A stretch of DNA of 64,000 nt, taken from assembly GCF_046844695.1 (NCBI RefSeq), contig NZ_CP177354.1, forward strand, positions 248,001 to 312,000, in the 5' to 3' direction. Made by a program: the position numbers and the translations under genes. The DNA is from Pokkaliibacter plantistimulans. GTDB taxonomy: Bacteria > Pseudomonadota > Gammaproteobacteria > Pseudomonadales > Balneatricaceae. Of this stretch, positions 34,144-42,543 are shown one piece after another. Below the pieces are notes generated by a model. That model worked only from the letters and a program-made list of their open reading frames with translations, was not told the DNA's origin and ran no database searches. The stretch's first letter is position 1; every line of letters starts with the position of its first letter.

Positions 34144-34856
34144 TCCGCGCCGGACAGTGTTTCTATCCCGAACAGGGGCCTGAAATCTTGCCGCTAGCCA
34201 GTCTGCAGGGTCCCTTGCTGCTGGTGATAGACCGCATCAACCTGCCAGACTGGATCTACACCGCCTCCTGCAAGGCTGATCAGCTGCGCTGGGATATCCT
34301 GTTTGAAGACACATCACTGGAACATCCGTTCTATGAATGTTCACCCGTGTTGCTGCGCCTTGAGACACATACCGCCTTATATCAGGACTGGCTGACGGAT
34401 CCCGACTGGCAGCAACACTGCCTGCTGATCAGCTACCCCGGCGACTACGAGCACGTGCGCCAGCACCTGCGCAGTCTGATCTGGATGCGCCAGCAGGATA
34501 AAACCTTGCTCATGCGTTTTTATGCTCCTACCATCCTTGACACCTGGGCACCCAGCCTGACTGACAACGAGGCAGCAGCCTTGCTGGGCCCCGCCGAATG
34601 CTGGGCCTGGTTCAGCCCATCGGGAACAGGTGAACAGCGATGGAGCTGGATGGCCCATACACCAGGGCAGGCAGGTCGGGGCCAGGGCTGGTTTGCACTC
34701 AGTGATGCCCAGGTGGCAGCACTGGATGCCCATGACGCGCCTCGCCAGCCTGCCAATCAGGCGCAGCCAGCAAAGACGCAAGCAGAAAAAACGCCCAGCT
34801 ATATCGACTACTGGCTGGGCTATGAGGTGGAAGAACCCACTTCAGGGATGGACTAA
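34140..34856 (+). CDS. DUF4123 effector adaptor (Tap/TEC-like)
   Basis: DUF4123 proteins are chaperones that bind an effector and load it on the VgrG/PAAR tip. The 238-residue protein shows the pattern: LLVIDRINLPDWIY early, SPVLLRLETHTAL, SYPGDYEHVRQHLRSLIWMRQQ in two parts, LMRFYAPTILDTWAPSLTD and GPAECWAWFSPSG. The ATG overlaps the PAAR stop, and the effector gene starts 17 bases after its own stop. By the usual rule the next gene is its client. Confidence 0.88.
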   Translation: MIRAGQCFYPEQGPEILPLASLQGPLLLVIDRINLPDWIYTASCKADQLRWDILFEDTSLEHPFYECSPVLLRLETHTALYQDWLTDPDWQQHCLLISYPGDYEHVRQHLRSLIWMRQQDKTLLMRFYAPTILDTWAPSLTDNEAAALLGPAECWAWFSPSGTGEQRWSWMAHTPGQAGRGQGWFALSDAQVAALDAHDAPRQPANQAQPAKTQAEKTPSYIDYWLGYEVEEPTSGMD

Positions 34857-34873
34857 GTTAGCAAGGGAATGCC

Positions 34874-37800
34874 ATGACAGACGTACAGCAAAGCTGCTCG
34901 AAGCCCGCCTATATCATTGAAATCCTCGGTCACGATCATCCTGATAGCCAAAAGATCGTGCTGGAGAACAACGGCGCCCCCACGCGCATTGAACCTGTTG
35001 ATGGAGGCAAGGCCTGGGGGAAAAGTACGCTGCATTTCTGGGAAAAGGCCGTCGGTGCCGCCGCGCCACCACTCAAAAGCTGGATTGAAATCAAAGGCAG
35101 CAAGGGTAGCTTTAAGATTCCTCTGTTCGATGGCGCGGCGAGTGATCAGGACCTGTTTGTTGTCCCCAAGCTGAAGCAAACCAGCCGTTGCGGCGGTCGG
35201 CAGCAGTATGTGATCGCCCCCTTCGTCCCTGTCGAGCAGATCGACAGCGTCTTCAAGACCCCGGTCGCCTGTCGCAACGGTTATCTCTATATCTTCCGTA
35301 AGGGGCGATTATGGCGTGAGCTGGAGGTCGGCAAGGACGAACAGGCTGGTACCCCGCAGTTTCGCGACAGCAATATCCTGGCAGCACGGGGTGGCAGTGA
35401 GCAGACGCCTGTCAGCACCGTCTATCAACGCAAGTTCATCAGCGACTGGCATAAGGAGGTCTGGCTGCCTGTGACGGCCAGCGGGCAGATGCTGGCGACT
35501 TTTCAGCTGTTTTTTTCCGATGTCCAGCTGACCGCTGAGCGTATCAACTATATGGAGAGCTACCCTGATCAGATCGCAGCCCGCGCCATTCGCTCACGCT
35601 GCGGCACCCCCATGTACGTCAGCCAGTTTAAAGCGCATCAGGTTCACCTGGGCTATGACTACCAGCGCCTGAGCAAGCAGCCTCAGTACAGCCCCGTTCC
35701 TGCCGGAATGCTGCTGTGGATAGACGACATGCCCGCCCAACGCCAGCGCTCCCCCCTGCAGGAATGGCACTATCCCCAGCCGGATGTATTCCTGACCGAT
35801 CTGAGCGGCAAAGCCCCGCAGCAGGAATATCACCAGGCGGTGGATCTGGTCAGTAATCCCTCACGTCAGGCGTATGACAACACCGTCTCTACACTGGCAC
35901 TCAAGCAGGCGCTGCTGGTGAAAGAACAGCCGCGCCTGCAGCAGGCTCAGGCCAGGCAAAAGCTGGATCAGGGAATCAAGGGGCAATCAGCCAACACCGA
36001 AGTGGCTTACCCCCAACCAGACACAGACCCGCTCTGGTGGCAGGCACAGGCCAGCGAAGAAGACATCTACCGCGAGCTCAAACCCCGCGCCATCTGCGTA
36101 TTAATGCTGGATGACGCCATTGGCCGCCTGCGTCACTACACTCAGCAGGGGCAACATGCCCAGGACCTGCTGCAGACGCTATTGACCCTCACCGGCACTC
36201 ACCCGCTGCATCGTTTTGCCGAGCTGGTCAATCACACCATCCTGCCCAGACAGATGATGGCGACCAATGCCGAGGGCAAGCAAACCAGCACTACCAATCC
36301 CTGGTATGAAGACAACGCCAGCTATGTTGATCTGAGCCCTGGCTCGCCCATGTTCAAAATACTCTATCCGTCCTATCGTGCTGCGGCCCGGCAGCATCTG
36401 AGCACCTGGCAACAAAAGACCCTGACGCTGCTCAGCCGCAAAGACACAGAAGCAGTGCTGGCCGACCTGTTCAGCAAAAATCACAGTGACTACTACGCCG
36501 GTTTCAAATTGCTGGGTGATGCCCTGGCCATGGCATCACCCAACCCGGAGCGCCTGGATACGTATCAGACACCTCATGCCATCTGGTCGGGAGCCTATAA
36601 CCAGAGTGCAGAAGCACTCATCACTCAGATATTGGCCTATCAGCATGGGCTAAGCCGTTTCCTCTTCCCCAAACCCAGGGTGATAGACCCTACCAAACCG
36701 TTTAACCCGAAAGACTACCCCCTCCAGCCCAACCCGGGGGATGGTAATTACCGCATTGACCTGATGGCGGGCCTGTCCTTATTCAGCGCCGAGCTGCGCT
36801 ACCGGCAACCTGACAAACAAATGGCCAACCCGGAGGACAAAACCCATGAAGTGACACTACTGGATATGTGGGCTGTTGCCTCGCAGAAAGCCCTGCAATC
36901 GGTAGACAGTACCCTGGGGCCACTGGTCAAGCGGGTCGCCAACGATGTCGAGGCCGCGCTGGGTGGACTGATTAATGCGATGCAGTCACTGGCCCCTAAA
37001 GTTGCCCCTACCGCTCGATATATAGATGCTTACGGCCCACTGGCTGACATGGTGCGCAGCTCCGCCAGCACCGATGTGCTGCGGCAATTGAGGTGGCTGC
37101 CACCGAATGGCAAGCAACCCGAGCAGGGTCTGACCGTTGTTGGTCTCGTGCTGGGCGAGTTGACACTGGGTATCACCACACCCGACACCGAGCCCAAAAA
37201 ACTTTACGGCCAGTGGTATCTGGGCGACAAGCTTATCGGCGATAGCAATAAAAACCGGTACACCAAGGCCACTGGGCAGCAGGCAGGCACCACGACGCGC
37301 ATGGGGGTGTATACCCTAGAAGGTCAGGCCGCCAAAGACTATGAAGCATACCATCGCGCCATGGTGGTGCGAGTGGCACGCAGTGACACCGCTCAGGCAG
37401 TGCATAAGCTGCTCAACTCAGTAGGGTTTTCCGCCTTTATGCTGGGCGTGGAAGGGTGGAACTTGTCGTATGAGTTGAGAGCTTGGAACTCGGATAGATT
37501 ATCTCGAAGTATCACGGGAAATATCTCTGCCTTATGGGATTTAGGCAATGCCACAGCCAAGCTGCTTTCCCTCTTTGATCAGCGCTGGCAAGCCCTGCAA
37601 GGGATTAATCGCACTCTGGAGTCCGTGGCGTTTGACGTATCCATCAAACGCCAGTGGATGGAAAAGGTCGCTGATAATGCACTGATGAAAAAGCTTGTTA
37701 CCCTATTGCCGAATGAAATCAAAGTTGCCGCAGCCATTGGCGTGGTTGGCAATGCCCTGACCGCCGCCGTATTTTTTATGGATGCGCTGAATGAATGGCA

Positions 37801-38743
37801 TGAGGGGGACCGCCCTGCCGCCTTTGCCCTGCTGGCAGCCGGTGTCGGTGCCAGCCTGCTGACCGTGGCCTTTTCCTTTGCCAGCAGTATGGTGTGGCTG
37901 GGGGTGATCGGCATGGTGCTGACGGTGGCCGGGCTGGCCATCTATATCGCCATTAACCGCCAGCCCCTGCAGATTTACCTGCAGGACGGCCCCCTCTCAC
38001 GCAGCCCCGGCAGCCAGTTTGCCCACCTGCTCAATGCACCGGAGGAAGCATGGTATCGGCTGATTAACCTGCTGGCCGCCTACCGCATTGAGGTCAGCAC
38101 CAGCCCCTATTACGACTATGTATCTGCCGATCAAAAAGCCAGCGACTTTGTGGCGGTGCGGCAAATTCACCCGCGCATTGGGGAATGCAATGCCCGCATC
38201 AGCGTACAAAGCTGTCTGGGAAGATTCTTTAACCAGGCACTCTATTTACCCCGCTTCCAGGCCATCTCCGTCAGTGGTCGCAGACCACGTGCAACAATAT
38301 CCACCCGACCACTACAGCCCACATTCACTGAAATTACCCCGCTGGGCGAAAACTACTACCTGACACTGGGCGAGACCCAATGGAGCGATGCCCCAGGCCC
38401 CGCACAAGTGCTGAAGTCGGCCGAATACCCCATATTCAAATGCCAGATTCAGGTGCCCGATGGTAAAGGGGCTATGTGGGTCTTCCCCGCTCCGCTACCC
38501 AATGACAGCACCACGCCGGTGTTTCATCCTGCCGAGCAGGCCACCCCGCCTTTTCGCTGGACCCAGATCGCGCCGGACTTTCAAGCCAAAGACCAGCCCT
38601 ACTGGCTGGATGGCGCACGGGCAGTACGCCCCGAACGCCAGCCTGCCCCCGCCTCCACACCGCAGCCCCCACCCACCGAAGGGGACTATTACCCCAGCGC
38701 CGCCGACTGGCAGCGTATTTTTGTGAATGGCGGATGGTGGTAA
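34874..38743 (+). CDS. Large T6SS effector candidate with C-terminal membrane helices
   Basis: A 1289-residue protein in the client position after PAAR and DUF4123. The N-terminal 250 residues include a CRNGYLYIFRKGRLWREL segment (about 133-150) that recalls the N-terminal region of VasX/BTH_I2691-type T6SS effectors; the middle is helical and unrecognised. The C-terminal third has three hydrophobic helices at about 953-975 (AAAIGVVGNALTAAVFFMDA), 981-1004 and 1006-1028 (WLGVIGMVLTVAGLAIYIAI), followed by a roughly 260-residue soluble tail. There is no enzymatic motif that I can see. Together with membrane-type immunity candidates directly downstream, this suggests an effector that inserts in the target inner membrane. 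Function is inferred from context. Confidence 0.75.
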   Translation: MTDVQQSCSKPAYIIEILGHDHPDSQKIVLENNGAPTRIEPVDGGKAWGKSTLHFWEKAVGAAAPPLKSWIEIKGSKGSFKIPLFDGAASDQDLFVVPKLKQTSRCGGRQQYVIAPFVPVEQIDSVFKTPVACRNGYLYIFRKGRLWRELEVGKDEQAGTPQFRDSNILAARGGSEQTPVSTVYQRKFISDWHKEVWLPVTASGQMLATFQLFFSDVQLTAERINYMESYPDQIAARAIRSRCGTPMYVSQFKAHQVHLGYDYQRLSKQPQYSPVPAGMLLWIDDMPAQRQRSPLQEWHYPQPDVFLTDLSGKAPQQEYHQAVDLVSNPSRQAYDNTVSTLALKQALLVKEQPRLQQAQARQKLDQGIKGQSANTEVAYPQPDTDPLWWQAQASEEDIYRELKPRAICVLMLDDAIGRLRHYTQQGQHAQDLLQTLLTLTGTHPLHRFAELVNHTILPRQMMATNAEGKQTSTTNPWYEDNASYVDLSPGSPMFKILYPSYRAAARQHLSTWQQKTLTLLSRKDTEAVLADLFSKNHSDYYAGFKLLGDALAMASPNPERLDTYQTPHAIWSGAYNQSAEALITQILAYQHGLSRFLFPKPRVIDPTKPFNPKDYPLQPNPGDGNYRIDLMAGLSLFSAELRYRQPDKQMANPEDKTHEVTLLDMWAVASQKALQSVDSTLGPLVKRVANDVEAALGGLINAMQSLAPKVAPTARYIDAYGPLADMVRSSASTDVLRQLRWLPPNGKQPEQGLTVVGLVLGELTLGITTPDTEPKKLYGQWYLGDKLIGDSNKNRYTKATGQQAGTTTRMGVYTLEGQAAKDYEAYHRAMVVRVARSDTAQAVHKLLNSVGFSAFMLGVEGWNLSYELRAWNSDRLSRSITGNISALWDLGNATAKLLSLFDQRWQALQGINRTLESVAFDVSIKRQWMEKVADNALMKKLVTLLPNEIKVAAAIGVVGNALTAAVFFMDALNEWHEGDRPAAFALLAAGVGASLLTVAFSFASSMVWLGVIGMVLTVAGLAIYIAINRQPLQIYLQDGPLSRSPGSQFAHLLNAPEEAWYRLINLLAAYRIEVSTSPYYDYVSADQKASDFVAVRQIHPRIGECNARISVQSCLGRFFNQALYLPRFQAISVSGRRPRATISTRPLQPTFTEITPLGENYYLTLGETQWSDAPGPAQVLKSAEYPIFKCQIQVPDGKGAMWVFPAPLPNDSTTPVFHPAEQATPPFRWTQIAPDFQAKDQPYWLDGARAVRPERQPAPASTPQPPPTEGDYYPSAADWQRIFVNGGWW

Positions 38744-38760
38744 CAACTCGGAATCACACA

Positions 38761-39711
38761 ATGGATAACTACTACAGCGCCACCGCCTATCGCTTTAACC
38801 CCAGGCAAAAATATAACCAGGGTCATAAAGTTGACTCAGTCATCACAATTGAATTGATCAAAACCAGCAGTCAGGGCGGCCTCCCCCCCGCCTGGCTGGA
38901 CTATGAAAAGCGTCTGCCTCTGCATGGCGGAGAAGGTGACCGCGATGCCAGCGCTGACGACCTCACCACCGAGGAGGTTCAGCAGCTGCCGATGCGCCTC
39001 GACCACGAAATACTCAGGGGAGTCTCTTACGGCGATGCCTCCTGGCTATATGCCTTCGGCACCCTTGCTTATGCCATTGGCAAAGTGGGGAGTATTGGTT
39101 TAGCTATCTGCAGCGTAATAGTTTTTTTTATCGCCGCAGCCCATGGCGATGCTATCGATGCAACACCTATTATTCTTACCATTGTGGGTATCCCACTCGT
39201 CCTATGGGGGGGGGGCAAAGCCGCTCTGTATCTGGGCAGTAACTTTATTTTTAACGCCATGCGCCCCTACTTTGACCTCAACCGACGTACTGGCATGGTG
39301 ACCATATACAAAGGTAAGGGACAAGTTCGTGCTGAAGTCCCTTTTGCCGAGATGGCGGCCGAGCTGTCATTGATTCGTAACCATCAGGGCTTTATTACCG
39401 CTTACAGCATGTGGTTGCGACAGACTGCCAAACCCCATCAGGATATTGCACTAAGCAGACTCTACGGTGCCATAGGCTCAGAGCACGAAGCACGACGTTT
39501 ATGGGACTGCCTGCATACCTATATGGACATCAACCAGCCACTGCCTGACTTGCCCATGCTCGAAGCCTTCCGCCATCTCGACCCCACCACTGCCGAACAT
39601 GACCGCAAAACCGGGCGCCACCCGCGCCAGTGGCGTGACCTCAGCGAAGAGGCCTTCAAAGCCAGAGTAGACGCCATCAATACCGAACAGCAGCAACGCT
39701 TTAGTAAGTAA
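38761..39711 (+). CDS. Membrane immunity-protein candidate, copy 1
   Basis: A 316-residue protein starting MDNYYSATAYRFNPRQKYNQ. Two membrane helices lie at about 108-127 (KVGSIGLAICSVIVFFIA) and 135-152, followed by a soluble C-terminal domain with FDLNRRTGMVTIYKGKGQV and a HEARRLWDCLHTYMDI helix. Gly150-152 are encoded within a run of ten G (39206-39215) that keeps this copy in frame. The DUF6708-like look of the NRRTG region is only a weak impression. The gene begins 17 bases after the effector stop without a strong ribosome site, so translation is probably coupled. Effector-adjacent tandem membrane proteins are usual for immunity to membrane-targeting T6SS toxins. Confidence 0.78.
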   Translation: MDNYYSATAYRFNPRQKYNQGHKVDSVITIELIKTSSQGGLPPAWLDYEKRLPLHGGEGDRDASADDLTTEEVQQLPMRLDHEILRGVSYGDASWLYAFGTLAYAIGKVGSIGLAICSVIVFFIAAAHGDAIDATPIILTIVGIPLVLWGGGKAALYLGSNFIFNAMRPYFDLNRRTGMVTIYKGKGQVRAEVPFAEMAAELSLIRNHQGFITAYSMWLRQTAKPHQDIALSRLYGAIGSEHEARRLWDCLHTYMDINQPLPDLPMLEAFRHLDPTTAEHDRKTGRHPRQWRDLSEEAFKARVDAINTEQQQRFSK

Positions 39712-39725
39712 CGCGGCAGCACACA

Positions 39726-40675
39726 ATGGATAACTACTACAGCGCCACCGCCTATCGCTTTAACCCCAGACAAAAATATAACCAGGGGCACAAATTGCGA
39801 TCCATCATCGCCACGGAGCTATTGAAAGCTCCGCCTTTGGGTGGGCAACCCCCTGCCTGGCTGGAGTACAGCAAAAGAAATGCTATTCACGGTGGAGAGA
39901 AAGGGGCGGATGCTACCCCAGCCAATATGACGGATAGCGACTTGCAAAATGCCGTCATGCGCCTCGACCACGAAATACTCAGGGGGGTCTCTTATGGGGA
40001 GGCTTCCTGGCTATATGCCATAGGCACCCTTGCTTACGCCATTGGGAAAGTAGGCACTTGGATGATAGGAATCGCTGGTTTTATCACGATGTTTATTATG
40101 TTTGCGCAAGGTTTTGGGGCAAAAGCAGTACAAGGGTACTTGATTTTACTTAGCATCCCCCTCGCCCTATGGGGGGGGGCAAAGCGGCTCTGTATCTGGG
40201 CAGTAACTTTATTTTTAACGCCATGCGCCCCTACTTTGACCTCAACCGACGTACTGGCATGGTGACCATATACAAAGGTAAGGGACAAGTTCGTGCTGAA
40301 GTCCCTTTTGCCGAGATGGCGGCCGAGCTGTCATTGATTCGTAACCATCAGGGTTTTATTACCGCTTACAGTATGTGGCTGCGGCAAACTGCCCAGCCCC
40401 ATCACAAAGTATTTCTCGGCAAACTCTACGGTGCTGTAGGCTCAGAGCACGAAGCACGGCGTTTATGGGACTGCCTGCATACCTATATGGACATCAACCA
40501 GCCACTGCCTGACTTGCCTATGCTCGAAGCCTTCCGCCATCTCGACCCCACCACTGCCGAACATGACCGCAAAACCGGGCGCCACCCGCGCCAGTGGCGT
40601 GACCTCAGCGAAGAAGCCTTCAAAGCCAGAGTAGACGCCATCAATACCGAACAGCAGCAACGCTTTAGTAAGTAA
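39726..40675 (+). pseudogene. Membrane immunity-protein candidate, copy 2 (frameshifted in a G9 tract)
   Basis: Same architecture as copies 1 and 3, but the homopolymer at 40171-40179 has nine G instead of the ten positions in the others. Reading from 39726 runs out of frame there and stops at 40265; the second half reopens in the other frame, including an ATG at 40169 that could allow reinitiation, and ends at 40675. One added G would restore a 316-residue protein. The rest of the gene shows no decay, so this is either a reversible slipped-strand switch, a very recent inactivation, or a base-calling error in a homopolymer. The helix region (TWMIGIAGFITMFIMFAQG) and residues 40-75 are distinct from the other copies. 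Confidence 0.85.
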
Positions 40676-40689
40676 CGCGGCAGCACACA

Positions 40690-41643
40690 ATGGATAACTA
40701 CTACAGCGCCACCGCCTATCGCTTTAACCCCAGACAAAAATATAACCAGGGGCATAAGCCGCGTTCACCGCTAGCGATGACACTGAATAAATCTACCCAC
40801 CACGGTGGTCTGCCCCCCGCCTGGCTGGACTATGAAAAGCGTCTGCCTCTGCATGGCGGGGAAGGCGACCGCGATGCCAGCGCTGACGACCTCACCACCG
40901 AAGAAGTGCAGCAACTGCCGATGCGCCTCGACCACGAAATACTCAGGGGGGTCTCTTATGGGGAGGCTTCCTGGCTATATGCCTTCGGCACCCTTGCTTA
41001 TGCCATTGGGAAAGTGGGTACTTGGGTATTATTGGTTGCAGGCACATTTGCTCTAATTGTTGCTTTGGCTAAAGGTGCAGGAGCAGCAGCATTTCCTGTC
41101 TTTTTTTCTTTGGTCGGTATCCCACTCGCCCTATGGGGGGGAGGCAAAGCCGCTCTGTATCTGGGCAGTAACTTTACTTTTAACGCCATGCGCCCCTACT
41201 TTGACCTCAACCGACGTACTGGCATGGTGACCATATACAAAGGGAAGGGAAAAGTAGAAGCCGTTATTCCCTTCGCTGACATGGCGGCTGAGCTGGTCTC
41301 CGTACCCAATCATCAGGGTTTGATCATGTCGTACTTTATGTGGCTACGCCAAACCGCACAGCCTCATCACAATATCGCCCTGAGCAAACTCTACGGTGCC
41401 GTAGGCTCAGAGCACGAAGCACGGCGTTTATGGGACTGCCTGCATACCTATATGGACATCAACCAGCCACTGCCTGACTTGCCCATGCTCGAAGCCTTCC
41501 GCCATCTCGACCCCACCACTGCCGAACATGACCGCAAAACCGGGCGCCACCCGCGCCAGTGGCGTGACCTCAGCGAAGAAGCCTTCAAAGCCAGAGTAGA
41601 CGCCATCAATACCGAACAGCAGCAGCGATTTGGGAAAGTGTAA
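40690..41643 (+). CDS. Membrane immunity-protein candidate, copy 3
   Basis: Intact 317-residue paralogue. Residues 40-95 match copy 1 closely, while the membrane segment (TWVLLVAGTFALIVALAKG) and the region after residue 180 (GKVEAVIPFADMAAELVSVPNHQG) are its own. The stretch that is G10 in copy 1 is here seven G, A, two G (41135-41144), which keeps the same Gly-Gly-Gly codons but breaks the homopolymer and would protect it from slippage. It ends the vgrG island and is followed by a strong terminator. Confidence 0.78.
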   Translation: MDNYYSATAYRFNPRQKYNQGHKPRSPLAMTLNKSTHHGGLPPAWLDYEKRLPLHGGEGDRDASADDLTTEEVQQLPMRLDHEILRGVSYGEASWLYAFGTLAYAIGKVGTWVLLVAGTFALIVALAKGAGAAAFPVFFSLVGIPLALWGGGKAALYLGSNFTFNAMRPYFDLNRRTGMVTIYKGKGKVEAVIPFADMAAELVSVPNHQGLIMSYFMWLRQTAQPHHNIALSKLYGAVGSEHEARRLWDCLHTYMDINQPLPDLPMLEAFRHLDPTTAEHDRKTGRHPRQWRDLSEEAFKARVDAINTEQQQRFGKV

Positions 41644-41666
41644 TCACCACAAAAGAGATGTGATCA

Positions 41667-41704
41667 AAAACACCAAAGCCAGCATCAAGCTGGCTTTGGT
41701 GTTT
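41667..41704. terminator. Bidirectional terminator between the immunity genes and ppnP
   Basis: A 16-bp perfect stem AAACACCAAAGCCAGC (41668-41683) and GCTGGCTTTGGTGTTT (41689-41704) with an ATCAA loop. The minus strand ends in TTTTTGATC, suiting ppnP; the plus strand ends in a shorter T run, suiting the island transcript. Confidence 0.9.
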
Positions 41705-41737
41705 CTCGACGCCTGTTGGCGTCAATTAAGCGGCTAC

Positions 41738-42019
41738 TTACAGGTAGCGGCACAGGTAGGCTGTGTTTTCTGCTACCTGCAGATTGAACTTGCTGTTACC
41801 GGGCACGAAGAATGCTTCGCCTGCCTCGAACGTCACCCACTCTTCTTCGCCGGGCAGCTGCACAGTCAGCGCACCACTGACGACAGTCATTTCTTCCGGC
41901 GCATCGGTACCGAAGGTGTACTCACCGGCAGCCATTACACCCACAGTGGCGCGTCCGTCTGCAGTCTGGAAGCCGATGGATTTCACTTTACCGTCAAAAT
42001 ATTCATTCACATTAAACAT
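41738..42019 (-). CDS. ppnP: Pyrimidine/purine nucleoside phosphorylase PpnP
   Basis: Small cupin-fold enzyme of the YaiE/PpnP family that splits a wide range of nucleosides with phosphate. The 93-residue product has the family pattern: NEYFDGKVKSIGF, ATVGVMAAGEYTFGT, EEMTVVSGALTVQLPG, FEAGEAFFVPGNSKFNLQV and a terminal TAYLCRYL. It is convergent with the immunity genes and shares their terminator. Confidence 0.93.
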   Translation of the reverse strand: MFNVNEYFDGKVKSIGFQTADGRATVGVMAAGEYTFGTDAPEEMTVVSGALTVQLPGEEEWVTFEAGEAFFVPGNSKFNLQVAENTAYLCRYL

Positions 42020-42543
42020 GATGGACCTGTCGTTTAGTCACACGGTGGAGTAAGGCTGACCATAGTAGAGCCACTGCCGGGGGCTGTCATCCGCCGCTCC
42101 GTGACTTTTTGTCTGGTCCATTAGGCTGACAATGAAGGTTTTTTGCGATTTGTTGCAGCCTTGCGCTTGTTATCCGCCTGAAGGCGGGTATAGGATCAGA
42201 AACGGGTGTTTTTGCTCACAATGTGATCACCCTTTCCCTTCCACTCGCTCACGGAGGACTTCTTAGTCGGCTTGACTGACACCATGCCAAAGCCCGTACC
42301 GGACAAATATGGCATCCGCTTTGCTAAAGCAGTGAGTGAAGGTCAGATTACTGATCTGACAGGCCTGTCGAGCTGACAGCATTCACCGATGTGGCGTGGT
42401 CCTGGCGCCCAGACACAGGCGAAGTACTACCTCTGATGCCCGGCCCAGCACTGCGCAATGTGCCCGAAACAAATAACAGGTTCGGAAGATTGTAGTTACG
42501 GCAGTTTGTAATTACGGAAATGTTGAATAGGGAGTGTGCATCC
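42020..42543. promoter_or_regulatory. Divergent intergenic region between ppnP and the ATP-grasp cluster
   Basis: No convincing gene is present in these 524 bases. It contains the palindrome TCACAATGTGA at 42216-42226, identical to one upstream of hcp, and a small CCGCCTGAAGGCGG hairpin near 42175-42188. Promoters for both divergent units must lie here, but I could not fix their boxes with confidence. Confidence 0.5.

Larger units (their letters stand above)
38761..41643 (+). repeat. Three tandem paralogous gene copies (period about 964 bases)
   Basis: Units begin at 38761, 39726 and 40690, each with the same ATGGATAACTACTACAGCG start, near-identical 5' and 3' ends and, between units, the same TAACGCGGCAGCACACA spacer. 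Similarity is mosaic: copies 1 and 3 agree in residues 40-95, copies 1 and 2 agree after residue 155, and the membrane-helix region differs in all three. Duplication with later gene conversion explains this. Confidence 0.93.

Noticed and set aside
38761..41643. Tandem 964-base units considered as a mobile element or transposase array
   Set aside because: The units encode two-helix membrane proteins, with no terminal inverted repeats, target duplications or transposase motifs.
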